Shown piece after piece: positions 37,699-46,124 of a DNA stretch of 64,000 nt. A program made the position numbers and the translations under genes. Every line of letters begins with the position of its first letter. Within the stretch, counting starts at the first letter, position 1. The stretch lies in the NCBI GenBank assembly GCA_964392325.1, contig CAYMPJ010000002.1:62001-126000 (forward strand). Reading direction: 5' to 3'. Under the pieces are notes generated by a model, which was not told the DNA's origin, searched no databases, and saw only the letters and a program-made list of their open reading frames with translations. The stretch comes from CALLPQ01 sp964392325 (lineage in GTDB: Bacteria; Pseudomonadota; Alphaproteobacteria; Caulobacterales; Parvularculaceae).

Positions 37699-39108
37699 AT
37701 GACCAAAGAACCGGAACTTGAGGCTCTTGAAGAAGCTTATACCTATACCCGCCGCTGGCTGGGCAATATTAATGAGGCCAAGGTTGGGGCAGTGGCAAGC
37801 GTTGAAGCCCTGCGCGCGAGTTTTGATATGCCTCTCCCTGAATCGGGCGCTGATCCTGTAAAAATCATCACTGATCTGGCAAAAGCAGCAGAGTCGGGAT
37901 TAAATATCAATTCTAGTGGCCGGTTTTTCGCCTGGGTGAATGGCGGGTGCCTGGCCTCGGCTCTTGCAGCAGATTTACTGGTGACCGCCTGGGACCAGAA
38001 TGCCTCCATGTTTGCGGTGTCTCCAGCTGCCAGTATCATCGAGGAGGTTGCCGGAAACTGGATGAAAGATTTGCTCGATCTGCCCCGCGAGGCGTCTTTT
38101 GCATTCACCACTGGATGCCAGATGGCCCATACAACCGCGCTTGCCGCAGCAAGATTATCGGTTCTGGAACAAGCTGGCTGGGCCCTCAATGAACAAGGGA
38201 TGTTCGGAGCTCCAAAAATCCACCTGATTACCAGCGGCAATCGTCATGGTTCAATTGAACGGGCAGCAAGGTTTTTAGGATTTGGACAAAACTCCCACAT
38301 CACCGTAAAAACCGATGAGATGGGTAGAATGCAAGCGGGGGATCTGCGCGCGGTTCTCTCACAAGCCAAGGGTCCAAAAATTGTTTGTTTAAATGCAGCC
38401 GATTTGAATGTTGGTGCTTTTGATGAATTTGACGAACTCATTCCTGTCGCCAAAGAATTTGGTGCATGGGTGCATGTTGATGGTGCATTTGGGTTATATG
38501 CCAGAGCAAGCCGCGCCAAGCGCCACTTACTTGCTGGTGTCGAGCTTGCTGATAGCTGGGCAACCGATGGCCATAAATGGCTAAATGTACCCTATGATTG
38601 CGGTATCGCCATCATTCGCGATAGCAAAGCCCACCGGGCCGCTATGACTTTATCGGCGGAATATATCGCAACAGAAAATATTGCCCGCGACCAGATTGAC
38701 TGGAACATGGAATGGTCACGCCGTGCCCGCGCTATTCCGGTTTATGCAAGCCTAAAAGAACTGGGGCGCAGCGGCGTAGAAGATATGATAGATAGATGCT
38801 GCACTTATTGCGAAGCCATTGTAAATGGCATTGGCGCTCTGGCGGGGGTACGTGTCCTCGCCGCCCCGACCCTTAATCAGGGACTAATCCGTTTTGAACG
38901 GCCCGGGGCGAGTGATGAAGAAAATAATCAGTACACATTGAATATGATTGAACAGATCAATAAAACTGGCGAGGCTTTTTTCTCCTCCACCTTATGGCGC
39001 GGCACGCGAGCAATGCGCGTTAGCGTTGTCAATTGGCGCACAAATGAGGAGGATGTCAGCCGGACAATTGCAGTAGTTCAAAAAGTCCTGCAGCAGTCTC
39101 ACGTTTAA
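37699..39108 (+). CDS. Group II PLP-dependent decarboxylase
   Basis: 469 aa from the ATG at 37699, which has GGGAGAG 6-7 bp upstream; a longer frame from 37636 is unlikely. Aromatic-amino-acid/glutamate-type decarboxylase fold: TTGCQMAHTTAL, HVDGAFGLYA and the PLP lysine K293 in ATDGHKWLN. The substrate (aromatic amino acid, 2,4-diaminobutyrate or other) cannot be told. Its 3' end is repeated as a frameshifted remnant at 41457-41597, so a paralogue once lay there. Confidence 0.87.
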   Translation: MTKEPELEALEEAYTYTRRWLGNINEAKVGAVASVEALRASFDMPLPESGADPVKIITDLAKAAESGLNINSSGRFFAWVNGGCLASALAADLLVTAWDQNASMFAVSPAASIIEEVAGNWMKDLLDLPREASFAFTTGCQMAHTTALAAARLSVLEQAGWALNEQGMFGAPKIHLITSGNRHGSIERAARFLGFGQNSHITVKTDEMGRMQAGDLRAVLSQAKGPKIVCLNAADLNVGAFDEFDELIPVAKEFGAWVHVDGAFGLYARASRAKRHLLAGVELADSWATDGHKWLNVPYDCGIAIIRDSKAHRAAMTLSAEYIATENIARDQIDWNMEWSRRARAIPVYASLKELGRSGVEDMIDRCCTYCEAIVNGIGALAGVRVLAAPTLNQGLIRFERPGASDEENNQYTLNMIEQINKTGEAFFSSTLWRGTRAMRVSVVNWRTNEEDVSRTIAVVQKVLQQSHV

Positions 39109-39176
39109 AATTCCAATAGCAGAGGTAAAATGCGCCTTGTGAGCCTAATCCAGTTTTGATTAGGCCATCATCCGTT

Positions 39177-40376
39177 TTACGGCGCTATGGTTTTATCCAA
39201 CCATGGGATCAATTGGTTTGCAACGAAAAACCCTGCAACAGTATCGGCGAAAAGTGAGAACATCCATGTCAGTACTGGAAAAATGACCAGCGCGATCAAT
39301 CTTATTGTTACGGATGCATTGATCGGCCACTCACGAACGGAATTAATATAAGTTTTATAATTGATCAAATCCATCTGATTCATATCGCTAGTATTCTGTT
39401 TCAAATGGGAGTGTGAAAGGGAAGAATAATCGCCATTGAGCGCTTGATTGATAACTTCGATTTCCCGGCTCTTGGTTTGACGTAATTTTTTTACGATCCC
39501 GGAAACGGGCAAATAGAATGCGATAATGGAAAACGGCGAAACCAAAATGAGAATTATCAAAGACGGACCTAATAGGTTCAAACCATCAACAATGAGGGCA
39601 ATGGGGATCACCAATAATGTACTGACCATCGCAAACAAAGTCTTTAACCCGACATGAGAATAAACGATTAGGTTATCAGTATTGAGAAGGTTAATCTTGG
39701 TGTTGCGCTTACCAACACGGCGAAAAATAAATCCGCCATTAATGATGATTGCCGTTGCCTGCAAAATAATCACCCATGTGAAGAGAGCCATAAAAAAGCC
39801 GAGCAAGAATCCAGTGGGAACCTGCTCACCAGCTAAGAAGGCACGCACCTTGGGATTTGTAGAATTTGCAACGAGTAAAAAAACGATTGAAGACAAAGTC
39901 ATCAATGTGAACTTTACTCTAGAAACATGGGTAATACGTTTTCTCAATTCAGCGTAGGCATTTTCCGAGAGATCAAGATCAGGGCGCAATCGATCCAAAT
40001 TCTTCTCATATTGCTTGACGAGATACAGGCATAATGCGCTCGTATAGCTAATCTGTAGGGCATTTGCTGAGGGTAGATCCAAGATTATTGTTGGTGGCAG
40101 GAATATTGCCATGAATAGGATAAAAATCAAATATGGATTGAGCCATGAGATATTATTCAATCTCAACAAAAGAGGGTTGCATAATGCTGGCGCAGCAATG
40201 GATTTAGGTTTTCGTATAGAAAGTTTCTTCGCAGGTGAGCTTGTTTTTTGCCCGACTTGACTTTCAATGCGCCCCTCTATTCGCTTTTTCTTTTTTGTCT
40301 CTGCACTTTGCCCCGCGGCGCTATCGAGCAGCTTAGCTGACAAGGAGGAAAGAGGTTTTGTTGTCAAATTTACCAT
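39177..40376 (-). CDS. Multi-pass membrane protein of unknown function
   Basis: 399 aa from ATG 40376, preferred to an ATG at 40454 because AAAGGGGG lies 6 bp before it and the longer form would overlap the upstream gene. The first ~95 residues are Lys/Ser-rich (AETKKKKR, SSPAKKLSIRKPK) and cytoplasmic. About six hydrophobic segments follow (near 118-135, 180-197, 215-240, 260-295, 300-320, 365-395). No family recognised. It lies 43 bp after the papain-like hydrolase gene on the same strand and they probably form a two-gene unit. Confidence 0.6.
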   Translation of the reverse strand: MVNLTTKPLSSLSAKLLDSAAGQSAETKKKKRIEGRIESQVGQKTSSPAKKLSIRKPKSIAAPALCNPLLLRLNNISWLNPYLIFILFMAIFLPPTIILDLPSANALQISYTSALCLYLVKQYEKNLDRLRPDLDLSENAYAELRKRITHVSRVKFTLMTLSSIVFLLVANSTNPKVRAFLAGEQVPTGFLLGFFMALFTWVIILQATAIIINGGFIFRRVGKRNTKINLLNTDNLIVYSHVGLKTLFAMVSTLLVIPIALIVDGLNLLGPSLIILILVSPFSIIAFYLPVSGIVKKLRQTKSREIEVINQALNGDYSSLSHSHLKQNTSDMNQMDLINYKTYINSVREWPINASVTIRLIALVIFPVLTWMFSLFADTVAGFFVANQLIPWLDKTIAP

Positions 40377-40419
40377 TTTAAACCCCCTTTCTCCATTATC
40401 GGTTTGTATTGAGATCGTT

Positions 40420-41259
40420 TTATCGACCGAATTTAAACCATTTCTTGGCTGCATTTTTTGCGTGGCGCGTATCCTTCAAACATCCAACAAAGGTCAAGTT
40501 TGGACTATATGCCAAATCTCGCGGCGTGCATGATCCCAAAGGAAGAAACGCTGATCCGATTGTCCGGCGCATTCCTGAATTATCGTGTAAATCGTTGATT
40601 GTATCGATAAGGTTGCTTTTCAATGCATCATAAACTTCTGGAGTCGATGCTGTGAAAGGGTTTTTGCGCGCACCATTGATGATGGCATCAATCCCATACT
40701 TATTGGCGGGGGTCGCCTGCGCCTGATAATAACTTGAAGAAACGACTTGCACGCAAGTCATGGGCGTTTTGTCAGAATTCTCATCCAGCCATTTTACGAT
40801 TTCATGTTGTATCTGCATTAGCGCAAGACGCAGAAATTCACGTTCAGTTGAATCTGTGGGGAGTTCACTTGCCATGAGCGCAACCGCAACCAGGAGCAAA
40901 TCGCTATAAGCATACGCGCCCCCAACGAAACTTTTTGCTTGCGTTAAAATTGGCGCCACCGGCCAGTCTTGATCTCCCAGATGATTGCCATCGTCAGATA
41001 CATACCGATACACATCAATGAGGTTTTGCGCGTTAACATCAACATCAATGGTTTCGTATTTGATGCCGTGTGTTGTGGCTTCTACAACCATGTGCGTATT
41101 ATTCTCTATACCGATATATTGTGTAGCGTGACTATAGTCACCCTCATCCAGCATCATGATGATTTTATCAATGTCACTATCACCGCCTGAAAGCAGGACA
41201 TCACCTGGTTTTAAATCTGCGAGCGATAATTTTTTTGGATTTGGTGGACGGCGCGACAT
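40420..41259 (-). CDS. Permuted papain-like cysteine hydrolase (YiiX/NlpC-type)
   Basis: 279 aa from ATG 41259, where AGGGAGAG gives a good ribosome-binding site (an in-frame ATG lies six codons upstream). The order His then Cys marks a circularly permuted NlpC/P60-like fold: LKPGDVLLSGG, H44 in DYSHATQYIG, E60 in VVEATTHG and C169 in MTCVQVVSSSYY, the YiiX/YebB pattern. No signal peptide, so it may be cytoplasmic or acts with the next gene's membrane protein. Known relatives act on amide bonds of lipids or peptides; the substrate here is unknown. Confidence 0.72.
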   Translation of the reverse strand: MSRRPPNPKKLSLADLKPGDVLLSGGDSDIDKIIMMLDEGDYSHATQYIGIENNTHMVVEATTHGIKYETIDVDVNAQNLIDVYRYVSDDGNHLGDQDWPVAPILTQAKSFVGGAYAYSDLLLVAVALMASELPTDSTEREFLRLALMQIQHEIVKWLDENSDKTPMTCVQVVSSSYYQAQATPANKYGIDAIINGARKNPFTASTPEVYDALKSNLIDTINDLHDNSGMRRTIGSAFLPLGSCTPRDLAYSPNLTFVGCLKDTRHAKNAAKKWFKFGR

Positions 41260-41456
41260 ATCTCTCTCCCTGAGCATTTAATCATTCACTCTATAGGTCC
41301 AACACAAATTGTCAAACCAGTTATTCACGGCATTACTTCAGCAATGATGGTTGGTTAGTATTATTTTTTTTAATTTAGAAATGAAGATAAGCTATTATAT
41401 TCCCGCCCTCTAAAGTAGAGCCTAAGTCAAATCTATTCTGCCTAATGAGGAACCGT

Positions 41457-41597
41457 GTTGAGCTTTTTCAACGGAGCACGGCTGCGCTGGCAATGCGTGT
41501 TAGCATTGACGATTGGCGCATGAATGAAGATGATATCACCCGGATAATTGCTGCAGCACAAAAGTCCTGCAGCAATCTCGAGTTTAAAAGGCCATGA
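41457..41597 (+). pseudogene. Frameshifted remnant of a second PLP-decarboxylase 3' end
   Basis: The stretch 41490-41589 aligns to 39010-39110, the end of the decarboxylase gene, with 82 of 101 positions matching by hand count (18 mismatches, one gap). The translation AMRVSIDDWRMNEDDITRII parallels AMRVSVVNWRTNEEDVSRTI. A one-base loss in an A-run near 41561 shifts the frame; restoring it gives QKVLQQSRV-stop versus QKVLQQSHV-stop. The rest of the copy is absent. Confidence 0.85.
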
Positions 41598-41599
41598 AT

Positions 41600-42028
41600 T
41601 TAAAAGGGAAACGATTTAAGATCGGGGTCGACCCAGCGATAGCGCGCCTCCACACTGAAGAGCTTCTCCTTGGACCAATACTCCAGCAACCAGTCACTGC
41701 GGCCCATCTGCGTGGCCAGCAAAGCATTGACTGTCACATATAAAGGTTGTTCATCGGGGGCCTTATTTAGAAAATCTTTTGCACCGCGCAAGGACGCCAT
41801 CGTAATCGTTTCGTGATATCCATCACTATCTGAACTTTCCACCCCCGTTGCCTCATTATATGTTCTTATAATTGATGGCATTTGGCCAAAAACATCTCTT
41901 TGACCATCAGATAATAGGCCAATAGCAGCAGCAAAATGCGCATTGTGGGTCCATTCCGGTTTTGGCAATGTATGATCAATCAGCCCGCTGACGACACGGT
42001 TGATTTCAATATCTGAACTATATGTCAT
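41600..42028 (-). CDS. Conserved hypothetical protein under a leader-peptide attenuator
   Basis: 142 aa from the ATG at 42028 (AAAAGGA eight bases upstream; an earlier in-frame start at 42061 is unlikely). Contains WTHNAHFAAAIGLL, IRTYNEATGV and GYHETIT, His-rich conserved-looking motifs that could bind a metal, and a C-terminal SVEARYRWVDPDL. No signal peptide or membrane helix. I recall the WTHxAH...YNEATG...GYHET pattern from widespread uncharacterised proteins but no function. Transcription from upstream must pass a Cys-codon leader ORF and an intrinsic terminator (42081-42229), so expression may depend on cysteine or Cys-tRNA supply. Confidence 0.7.
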   Translation of the reverse strand: MTYSSDIEINRVVSGLIDHTLPKPEWTHNAHFAAAIGLLSDGQRDVFGQMPSIIRTYNEATGVESSDSDGYHETITMASLRGAKDFLNKAPDEQPLYVTVNALLATQMGRSDWLLEYWSKEKLFSVEARYRWVDPDLKSFPF

Positions 42029-42080
42029 TTCTTTTTTCCTTTTCGGCTTTAAGTGCGACACCGGATCTGGCGCAGCCCCA

Positions 42081-42109
42081 AAAGGAAAACCCCGCCGGAG
42101 GCGGCGAGG
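42081..42109 (-). terminator. Intrinsic terminator of the leader (attenuator)
   Basis: On the minus strand an 8-bp GC stem (cctcgccg / cggcgggg, one wobble pair) with a 4-nt loop is followed by TTTTCCTTTT. It lies between the Cys-codon leader ORF and the gene at 41600-42028, where an attenuation terminator would be. Confidence 0.85.
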
Positions 42110-42145
42110 CTTGTATGAATTGAGATAGTAAGCTTAAAGCTAAAA

Positions 42146-42229
42146 CTATTCTCGCGGACATGCACAAGCACAAACCACCGAAGATCGCTGGTTTGATTGC
42201 TGTCGTTGTATGGTCATCATCTTGTGCAT
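42146..42229 (-). CDS. Cys-rich leader peptide (putative cysteine attenuator)
   Basis: A 27-codon ORF, ATG at 42229, TAG at 42146-42148, with an in-frame TAG 12 bases before the ATG, so it is free-standing. It begins MHKMMTIQRQQ and ends with residues 20-27 C-A-C-A-C-P-R-E, i.e. codons TGT GCT TGT GCA TGT CCG CGA GAA. The alternating Cys codons lie within the 3' arm of a possible hairpin: GCACAAG near the start codon can pair with CTTGTGC over the Cys codons, and AAACCA with TGGTTT inside. Ribosome stalling at the Cys codons would disturb this. The start could instead be codon 4 or 5 (ATG ATG). No strong Shine-Dalgarno is visible. Confidence 0.65.
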   Translation of the reverse strand: MHKMMTIQRQQSNQRSSVVCACACPRE

Positions 42230-42343
42230 CAAAGAAGACTAGCAAATGGATCTTCCAGATGCAAACTTGTTTTCTCATTTAAACCGTGCGGCTACAGTTA
42301 ACGCGCGGCAAATGAGTGGGCCAAATATCAATTCACCTTACAC

Positions 42344-42817
42344 TTAAAGATCCAAGTGCAGGAATTGATTGAAGTCGCCAGAATAGTCCAGTTCCGCGCT
42401 GGCATAGTCACCAAATGCATCCCCGCTTTCAAAGCCATAGCGCCGATAAAGAGAAAGGGCGGGCTGGTAAACTTCTCCAACGCCGGTTTCCAGACTTAAC
42501 CGCTTTAAACCCATTTTTTCCGCATCAAGGATAATACGCTCAAGGATTTTAGCCCCCACGCCGCGCCTTAAAAAATTATGGTCCGTACGCATGGATTTTA
42601 TCTCGCCTTGATTGGGGGATAATGTCTTTAATGCACCAATCCCCATCAATGCACCCTCGGACCATGCCCCATAAAGGTTTATCTCTGGCGCTTGCAAGGC
42701 GCTAACATCAAGAGCAAAACTTTTGTCGGGGGGCGAATTTTCGATCATGCCCTCAGTATGAAGTTGGACCAACTCTATCACTTGCGGATCACTAACATCG
42801 ACGATGTCAACCTTCAT
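42344..42817 (-). CDS. GNAT-family N-acetyltransferase
   Basis: 157 aa from the ATG at 42817, with AAGGA upstream (an earlier in-frame start at 42835 is weaker). GNAT motif A: RTDHNFLRRGVGAKILERII, then LSLETG, YRRYGFESGDAFGDY. Similar to the PhnO/YitI-like acetyltransferase group; acceptor unknown. The terminus LDYSGDFNQFLHLDL is hydrophobic. Confidence 0.85.
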   Translation of the reverse strand: MKVDIVDVSDPQVIELVQLHTEGMIENSPPDKSFALDVSALQAPEINLYGAWSEGALMGIGALKTLSPNQGEIKSMRTDHNFLRRGVGAKILERIILDAEKMGLKRLSLETGVGEVYQPALSLYRRYGFESGDAFGDYASAELDYSGDFNQFLHLDL

Positions 42818-42938
42818 AGCTTTTTCCTTAATCACTCAAGTCCTAAACACTGCCAATAACGATATACTAAAGAGTGTGCAACGCCCATTAACTGGTCAGC
42901 AATTTTTTAGCTTTGTGATTATTTCAACTAAAGCCCCC

Positions 42939-43874
42939 TCAATCCAGATGCAGACAATCTCGCAATGCTACCTCCAGAGGCGTAGATTTAAAATCTGGCA
43001 ATATAGAAAAGAGCTTACTGCCATCGATACCGTGGGGCACCTGCCAAAGATAACGCATCTCCATAACTTCTCGAATAGACGGGATTACTAAACCTAAAGT
43101 TTTCATGACAGGCCAAGGCATTGACCCGACTTTTAATTTTTTCCCGTACACATTCTCAATTGCTGAGACTAATTGTGCGCCGGTTAAATTATATCCCTCA
43201 AACCCGAAGGTCACGCAGACGGGTAATTCTTCTTCGATCTGCGCCAATTCAACCATAGCCCGCCCCATATCGGGCAAATAAGCCCAGGCATGAAGTCGAT
43301 CAAGGGGGCCTGGATAGGTGAATTTTCCTTTTGATATTTTCGCGCTCATATAGCTATCAAACCAGTTCCCGGTTTTTTCGCGCTCCAAAAAATCACCCCC
43401 GCGCAAGATTATGGTACGCACCCCGGCATTCGAGGCGAGCGCATAAGCCTGTTCCATCTGTACACGCATCACCCCTTTTCGGGTATCTGCACAATGGGGC
43501 GTATCCTCATAGAGCGTCATGGGCATTTGTGTCCCGTAATTATAGACATTGCCGGGGATCATAACCCGCGCGCCGGTGGCTTTGGCCGCGCCTATCACAC
43601 TGCTCGTTAAGCGCGGGAGCTCGCGGGACCATTTCTCATAAGGCGGATTGAGAGCATTAACGATGACATCACAGCCATGCGCTGCTTTGGTCACCGCGTT
43701 TATATCGAATGCATCACCCTCTATGGGATCATAGGTGGTGTCTGTATGGCGCGCTGGCCCATCTTGCCAATTGCGTGCAAAGCCGCGCACTCTCCATCCC
43801 GCTTGGCCAAAGGCTCCAATAGCAGCACGGCCAAACCGTCCTTTTGCACCCAGAACCAGAACAGATTTCGGCAT
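42939..43874 (-). CDS. NAD(P)-dependent epimerase/dehydratase family protein
   Basis: 311 aa from the ATG at 43874, with AAAAGGGGA upstream. Rossmann motif VLGAKGRFGRAA, then VIVNALNPPYEKW, GNVYNYG and a hydrophobic tail region. The usual YxxxK catalytic pair is not evident, so it may be an atypical SDR (NmrA-like or isoflavone reductase-like) binding NAD(P). Divergent from the adjacent LysR-type regulator, which therefore probably controls it. Confidence 0.85.
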   Translation of the reverse strand: MPKSVLVLGAKGRFGRAAIGAFGQAGWRVRGFARNWQDGPARHTDTTYDPIEGDAFDINAVTKAAHGCDVIVNALNPPYEKWSRELPRLTSSVIGAAKATGARVMIPGNVYNYGTQMPMTLYEDTPHCADTRKGVMRVQMEQAYALASNAGVRTIILRGGDFLEREKTGNWFDSYMSAKISKGKFTYPGPLDRLHAWAYLPDMGRAMVELAQIEEELPVCVTFGFEGYNLTGAQLVSAIENVYGKKLKVGSMPWPVMKTLGLVIPSIREVMEMRYLWQVPHGIDGSKLFSILPDFKSTPLEVALRDCLHLD

Positions 43875-44041
43875 TTTCAAATCCCCTTTTTAAACTTGAC
43901 AGAAATACTCTATCCATCCACATTTAATGTATCAATTTGCCAATAATGCATTATGATATTCAAATATGAATAGATAAAAACGTGAATGGAATAGGCATGA
44001 ATAGCCGGGGGGGTATGGATAAATTGGGGGGCCACTCACAG

Positions 44042-44929
44042 ATGGATAATTTAAATAATCTGGATTGGAGCCTCCTGAAAAGTTTCGCCGCTGTTGGCGA
44101 ACATGGCTCCCTTTCAGCTGCTGCAAGAGCCACACAAACCAGCCAGCCGACAATCAGTCGGCATATCTCCACTCTTGAACAACAAATTGGTCTACGTCTT
44201 TTTGACAGAGATATTAATGGTGTTGCATTAACGGCAACGGGTGAGGCGCTTATGGGCCATGTTAAAGACATGGCTGACGCGGCGGCGCGTCTTTCTATGT
44301 CCCTGGATGGAAAAACCCAGAATCTTTCTGGCAGTGTACGCATTACTGCCAGCCGGATTGTTGCTACCTACATATTACCAGACATCATAACGGCCCTGCG
44401 TGCGCTCGAACCGGAAATCACTCTGGAGATCGTAGCATCGGATAAAACCGATAACTTATTACGCCGTGAAGCCGATATTGCTATTCGTATGTATCGACCA
44501 ACGCAGTCTGATATTATTGCCCGTAAAGTGGGCGAGCATGCAATCGGCATGTTTGCCCGTAAAGATTATATCAAACGTCGCGGAATGCCCAAGACTTTAG
44601 AGGATATGACCCATCACGATTTTATTGGTTATGATAGAGACACTCAAATTATTGATGGCTTTAAAAATGGAGGAATGGAAGTTGACCGAACATTTTTTGC
44701 TTTCAGATCAGACGATCAAGTCCTTTGCTGGAAAATGGTATTGGCAGGTTTTGGTATCGGGTTTAATCAGGTTAAAATCGGAGAAAAGGAACCTGATTTA
44801 GTCCGTGTCATGATCGCCGGCGAGGTGGCCCGGCTTCCGATCTGGCTTGCTGCACATACGGAGCTAAAATCAAGCCCCAGAGTTAGGCGCGTTTTTGATT
44901 TTCTGGCGCAACATTTAAACGCACTGTGA
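44042..44929 (+). CDS. LysR-type transcriptional regulator
   Basis: 295 aa from ATG 44042 (MDNLNNLDW), the usual start position before the helix-turn-helix. In-frame starts at 43982 and 44015 would add a Gly-rich stretch. The HTH lies about residues 8-60 (AAVGEHGSLSAAARATQTSQ, PTISRHISTLEQQIG). The effector domain follows, with DIAIRMYRPTQSDI and SPRVRRVFDFLAQHL. It lies divergent to the SDR gene, 167 bp between starts, the typical arrangement for control of that gene. Confidence 0.9.
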   Translation: MDNLNNLDWSLLKSFAAVGEHGSLSAAARATQTSQPTISRHISTLEQQIGLRLFDRDINGVALTATGEALMGHVKDMADAAARLSMSLDGKTQNLSGSVRITASRIVATYILPDIITALRALEPEITLEIVASDKTDNLLRREADIAIRMYRPTQSDIIARKVGEHAIGMFARKDYIKRRGMPKTLEDMTHHDFIGYDRDTQIIDGFKNGGMEVDRTFFAFRSDDQVLCWKMVLAGFGIGFNQVKIGEKEPDLVRVMIAGEVARLPIWLAAHTELKSSPRVRRVFDFLAQHLNAL

Positions 44930-44962
44930 AAGAAAATTCAGTCTCACCCTAACCTTAAAACC

Positions 44963-45853
44963 TTAACTGGCTTTAGAGTTGCCACCAAGCCAGGATTTAC
45001 GTTTTGGCTTATCCTGCTCACTACTGATTTCCTCAGCCACGGCCTCAAGACGTCTGACCGCCAAGTCCGGATCCTGGGTTTCGGGCACCACAAGCCCCAT
45101 GGAGAAGACCACTTTCGCCGCTTCCTCAACACTCATGGTCAAAATGCGCAAGGAACTTCGCGAGACAAAGAGAAGAAAGCCGGATGTGGGATTTGGGACA
45201 GTTGGCACAAAAATGCTGACCAGATCATCCCCCTTATCATTGAGCATTTCATTTACTTCTCCCTTGGCATCTCCGACAACAAAGGACATTGCCCAAACCC
45301 CCGGCCTTGGATATTCAACCAATGCAACCTCTTTGAAAGAGCGATCAGATTGTTGCAGGGCAGTCTCGAAAACATTTTTAAAGAAACCATAGAGGTTGCG
45401 AACAACCGGAACGGAATCAACCAAACGCTCCCACGCATTTAAAATTGAGCTCCCGATAAAATTTCGCGTTAATGCTCCTAAAAAAATCAGAACAAAAATA
45501 GCAACGACAACACCGATAAAGGGGAAGTTAGTTATAAATGCATCGACAAGCTGATTTCCGCTATTGGGAAACCATTTTTTGACGAATTGATCTACATTGG
45601 AAAGCGGCCCGGTAAACAGCCACCACATTAACCAAGCGGTAATACCAAAGGGCGCTGCGATCACAACGCCGGCGAAAAAATTCGAGCGTAATCTGCTCAT
45701 AAAGCTGGTTCGGGTCGGCTTAATCAGGGGATCGCCCCCTTTGGAGAGACTTTCCGAAAAATCACCCCCCAGATCCTGAAATCCTTTATTGGTTGAATTT
45801 GAGGATTGGTGACCTACCCCGGATCCTTTGTCATTCCCCTTTTTATCGGTCAT
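44963..45853 (-). CDS. DUF502 membrane protein
   Basis: 296 aa with two transmembrane helices in the first half (FFAGVVIAAPFGITAWLMWW and FIGVVVAIFVLIFLGAL), a RNFIGSSILNAWERLVDSVP connector and a beta-rich domain (EVALVEYPRPGVWAMSFVVG, VFVPTVPNPTSGFLLFV split motifs). This matches DUF502, whose function is not established. The N- and C-terminal tails are polar and variable. Confidence 0.87.
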   Translation of the reverse strand: MTDKKGNDKGSGVGHQSSNSTNKGFQDLGGDFSESLSKGGDPLIKPTRTSFMSRLRSNFFAGVVIAAPFGITAWLMWWLFTGPLSNVDQFVKKWFPNSGNQLVDAFITNFPFIGVVVAIFVLIFLGALTRNFIGSSILNAWERLVDSVPVVRNLYGFFKNVFETALQQSDRSFKEVALVEYPRPGVWAMSFVVGDAKGEVNEMLNDKGDDLVSIFVPTVPNPTSGFLLFVSRSSLRILTMSVEEAAKVVFSMGLVVPETQDPDLAVRRLEAVAEEISSEQDKPKRKSWLGGNSKAS

Positions 45854-46124
45854 AATATACTCATTCTTGCTCGTGTTTTCGCGTGCGCACTATAGCGTGC
45901 TCTAGCACATAATCCCATTGCTCAAAACCAGCTTCTATCCGGGCGTATACCCTTAAAAATAAAAATATCCGTCCAAAATTACGCCATCGCAACAGATAAC
46001 CTTGTTATCCCTAATGTAGCTGTTAAAACCAGCGCAAAACGACTAGAACACGTTATAAGAGACTGCAGGATTCTGATTTTTCAATAGATTTACACTGATA
46101 TCTAGATAAGGCGTTAACAGGGCA

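Noticed and set aside
42018..42278. 86-aa minus-strand frame spanning the leader and terminator (MRKQVCIWKIHLL)
   Set aside because: It passes through the attenuator terminator and overlaps the Cys leader peptide in another frame. The leader/terminator explanation accounts better for the sequence.
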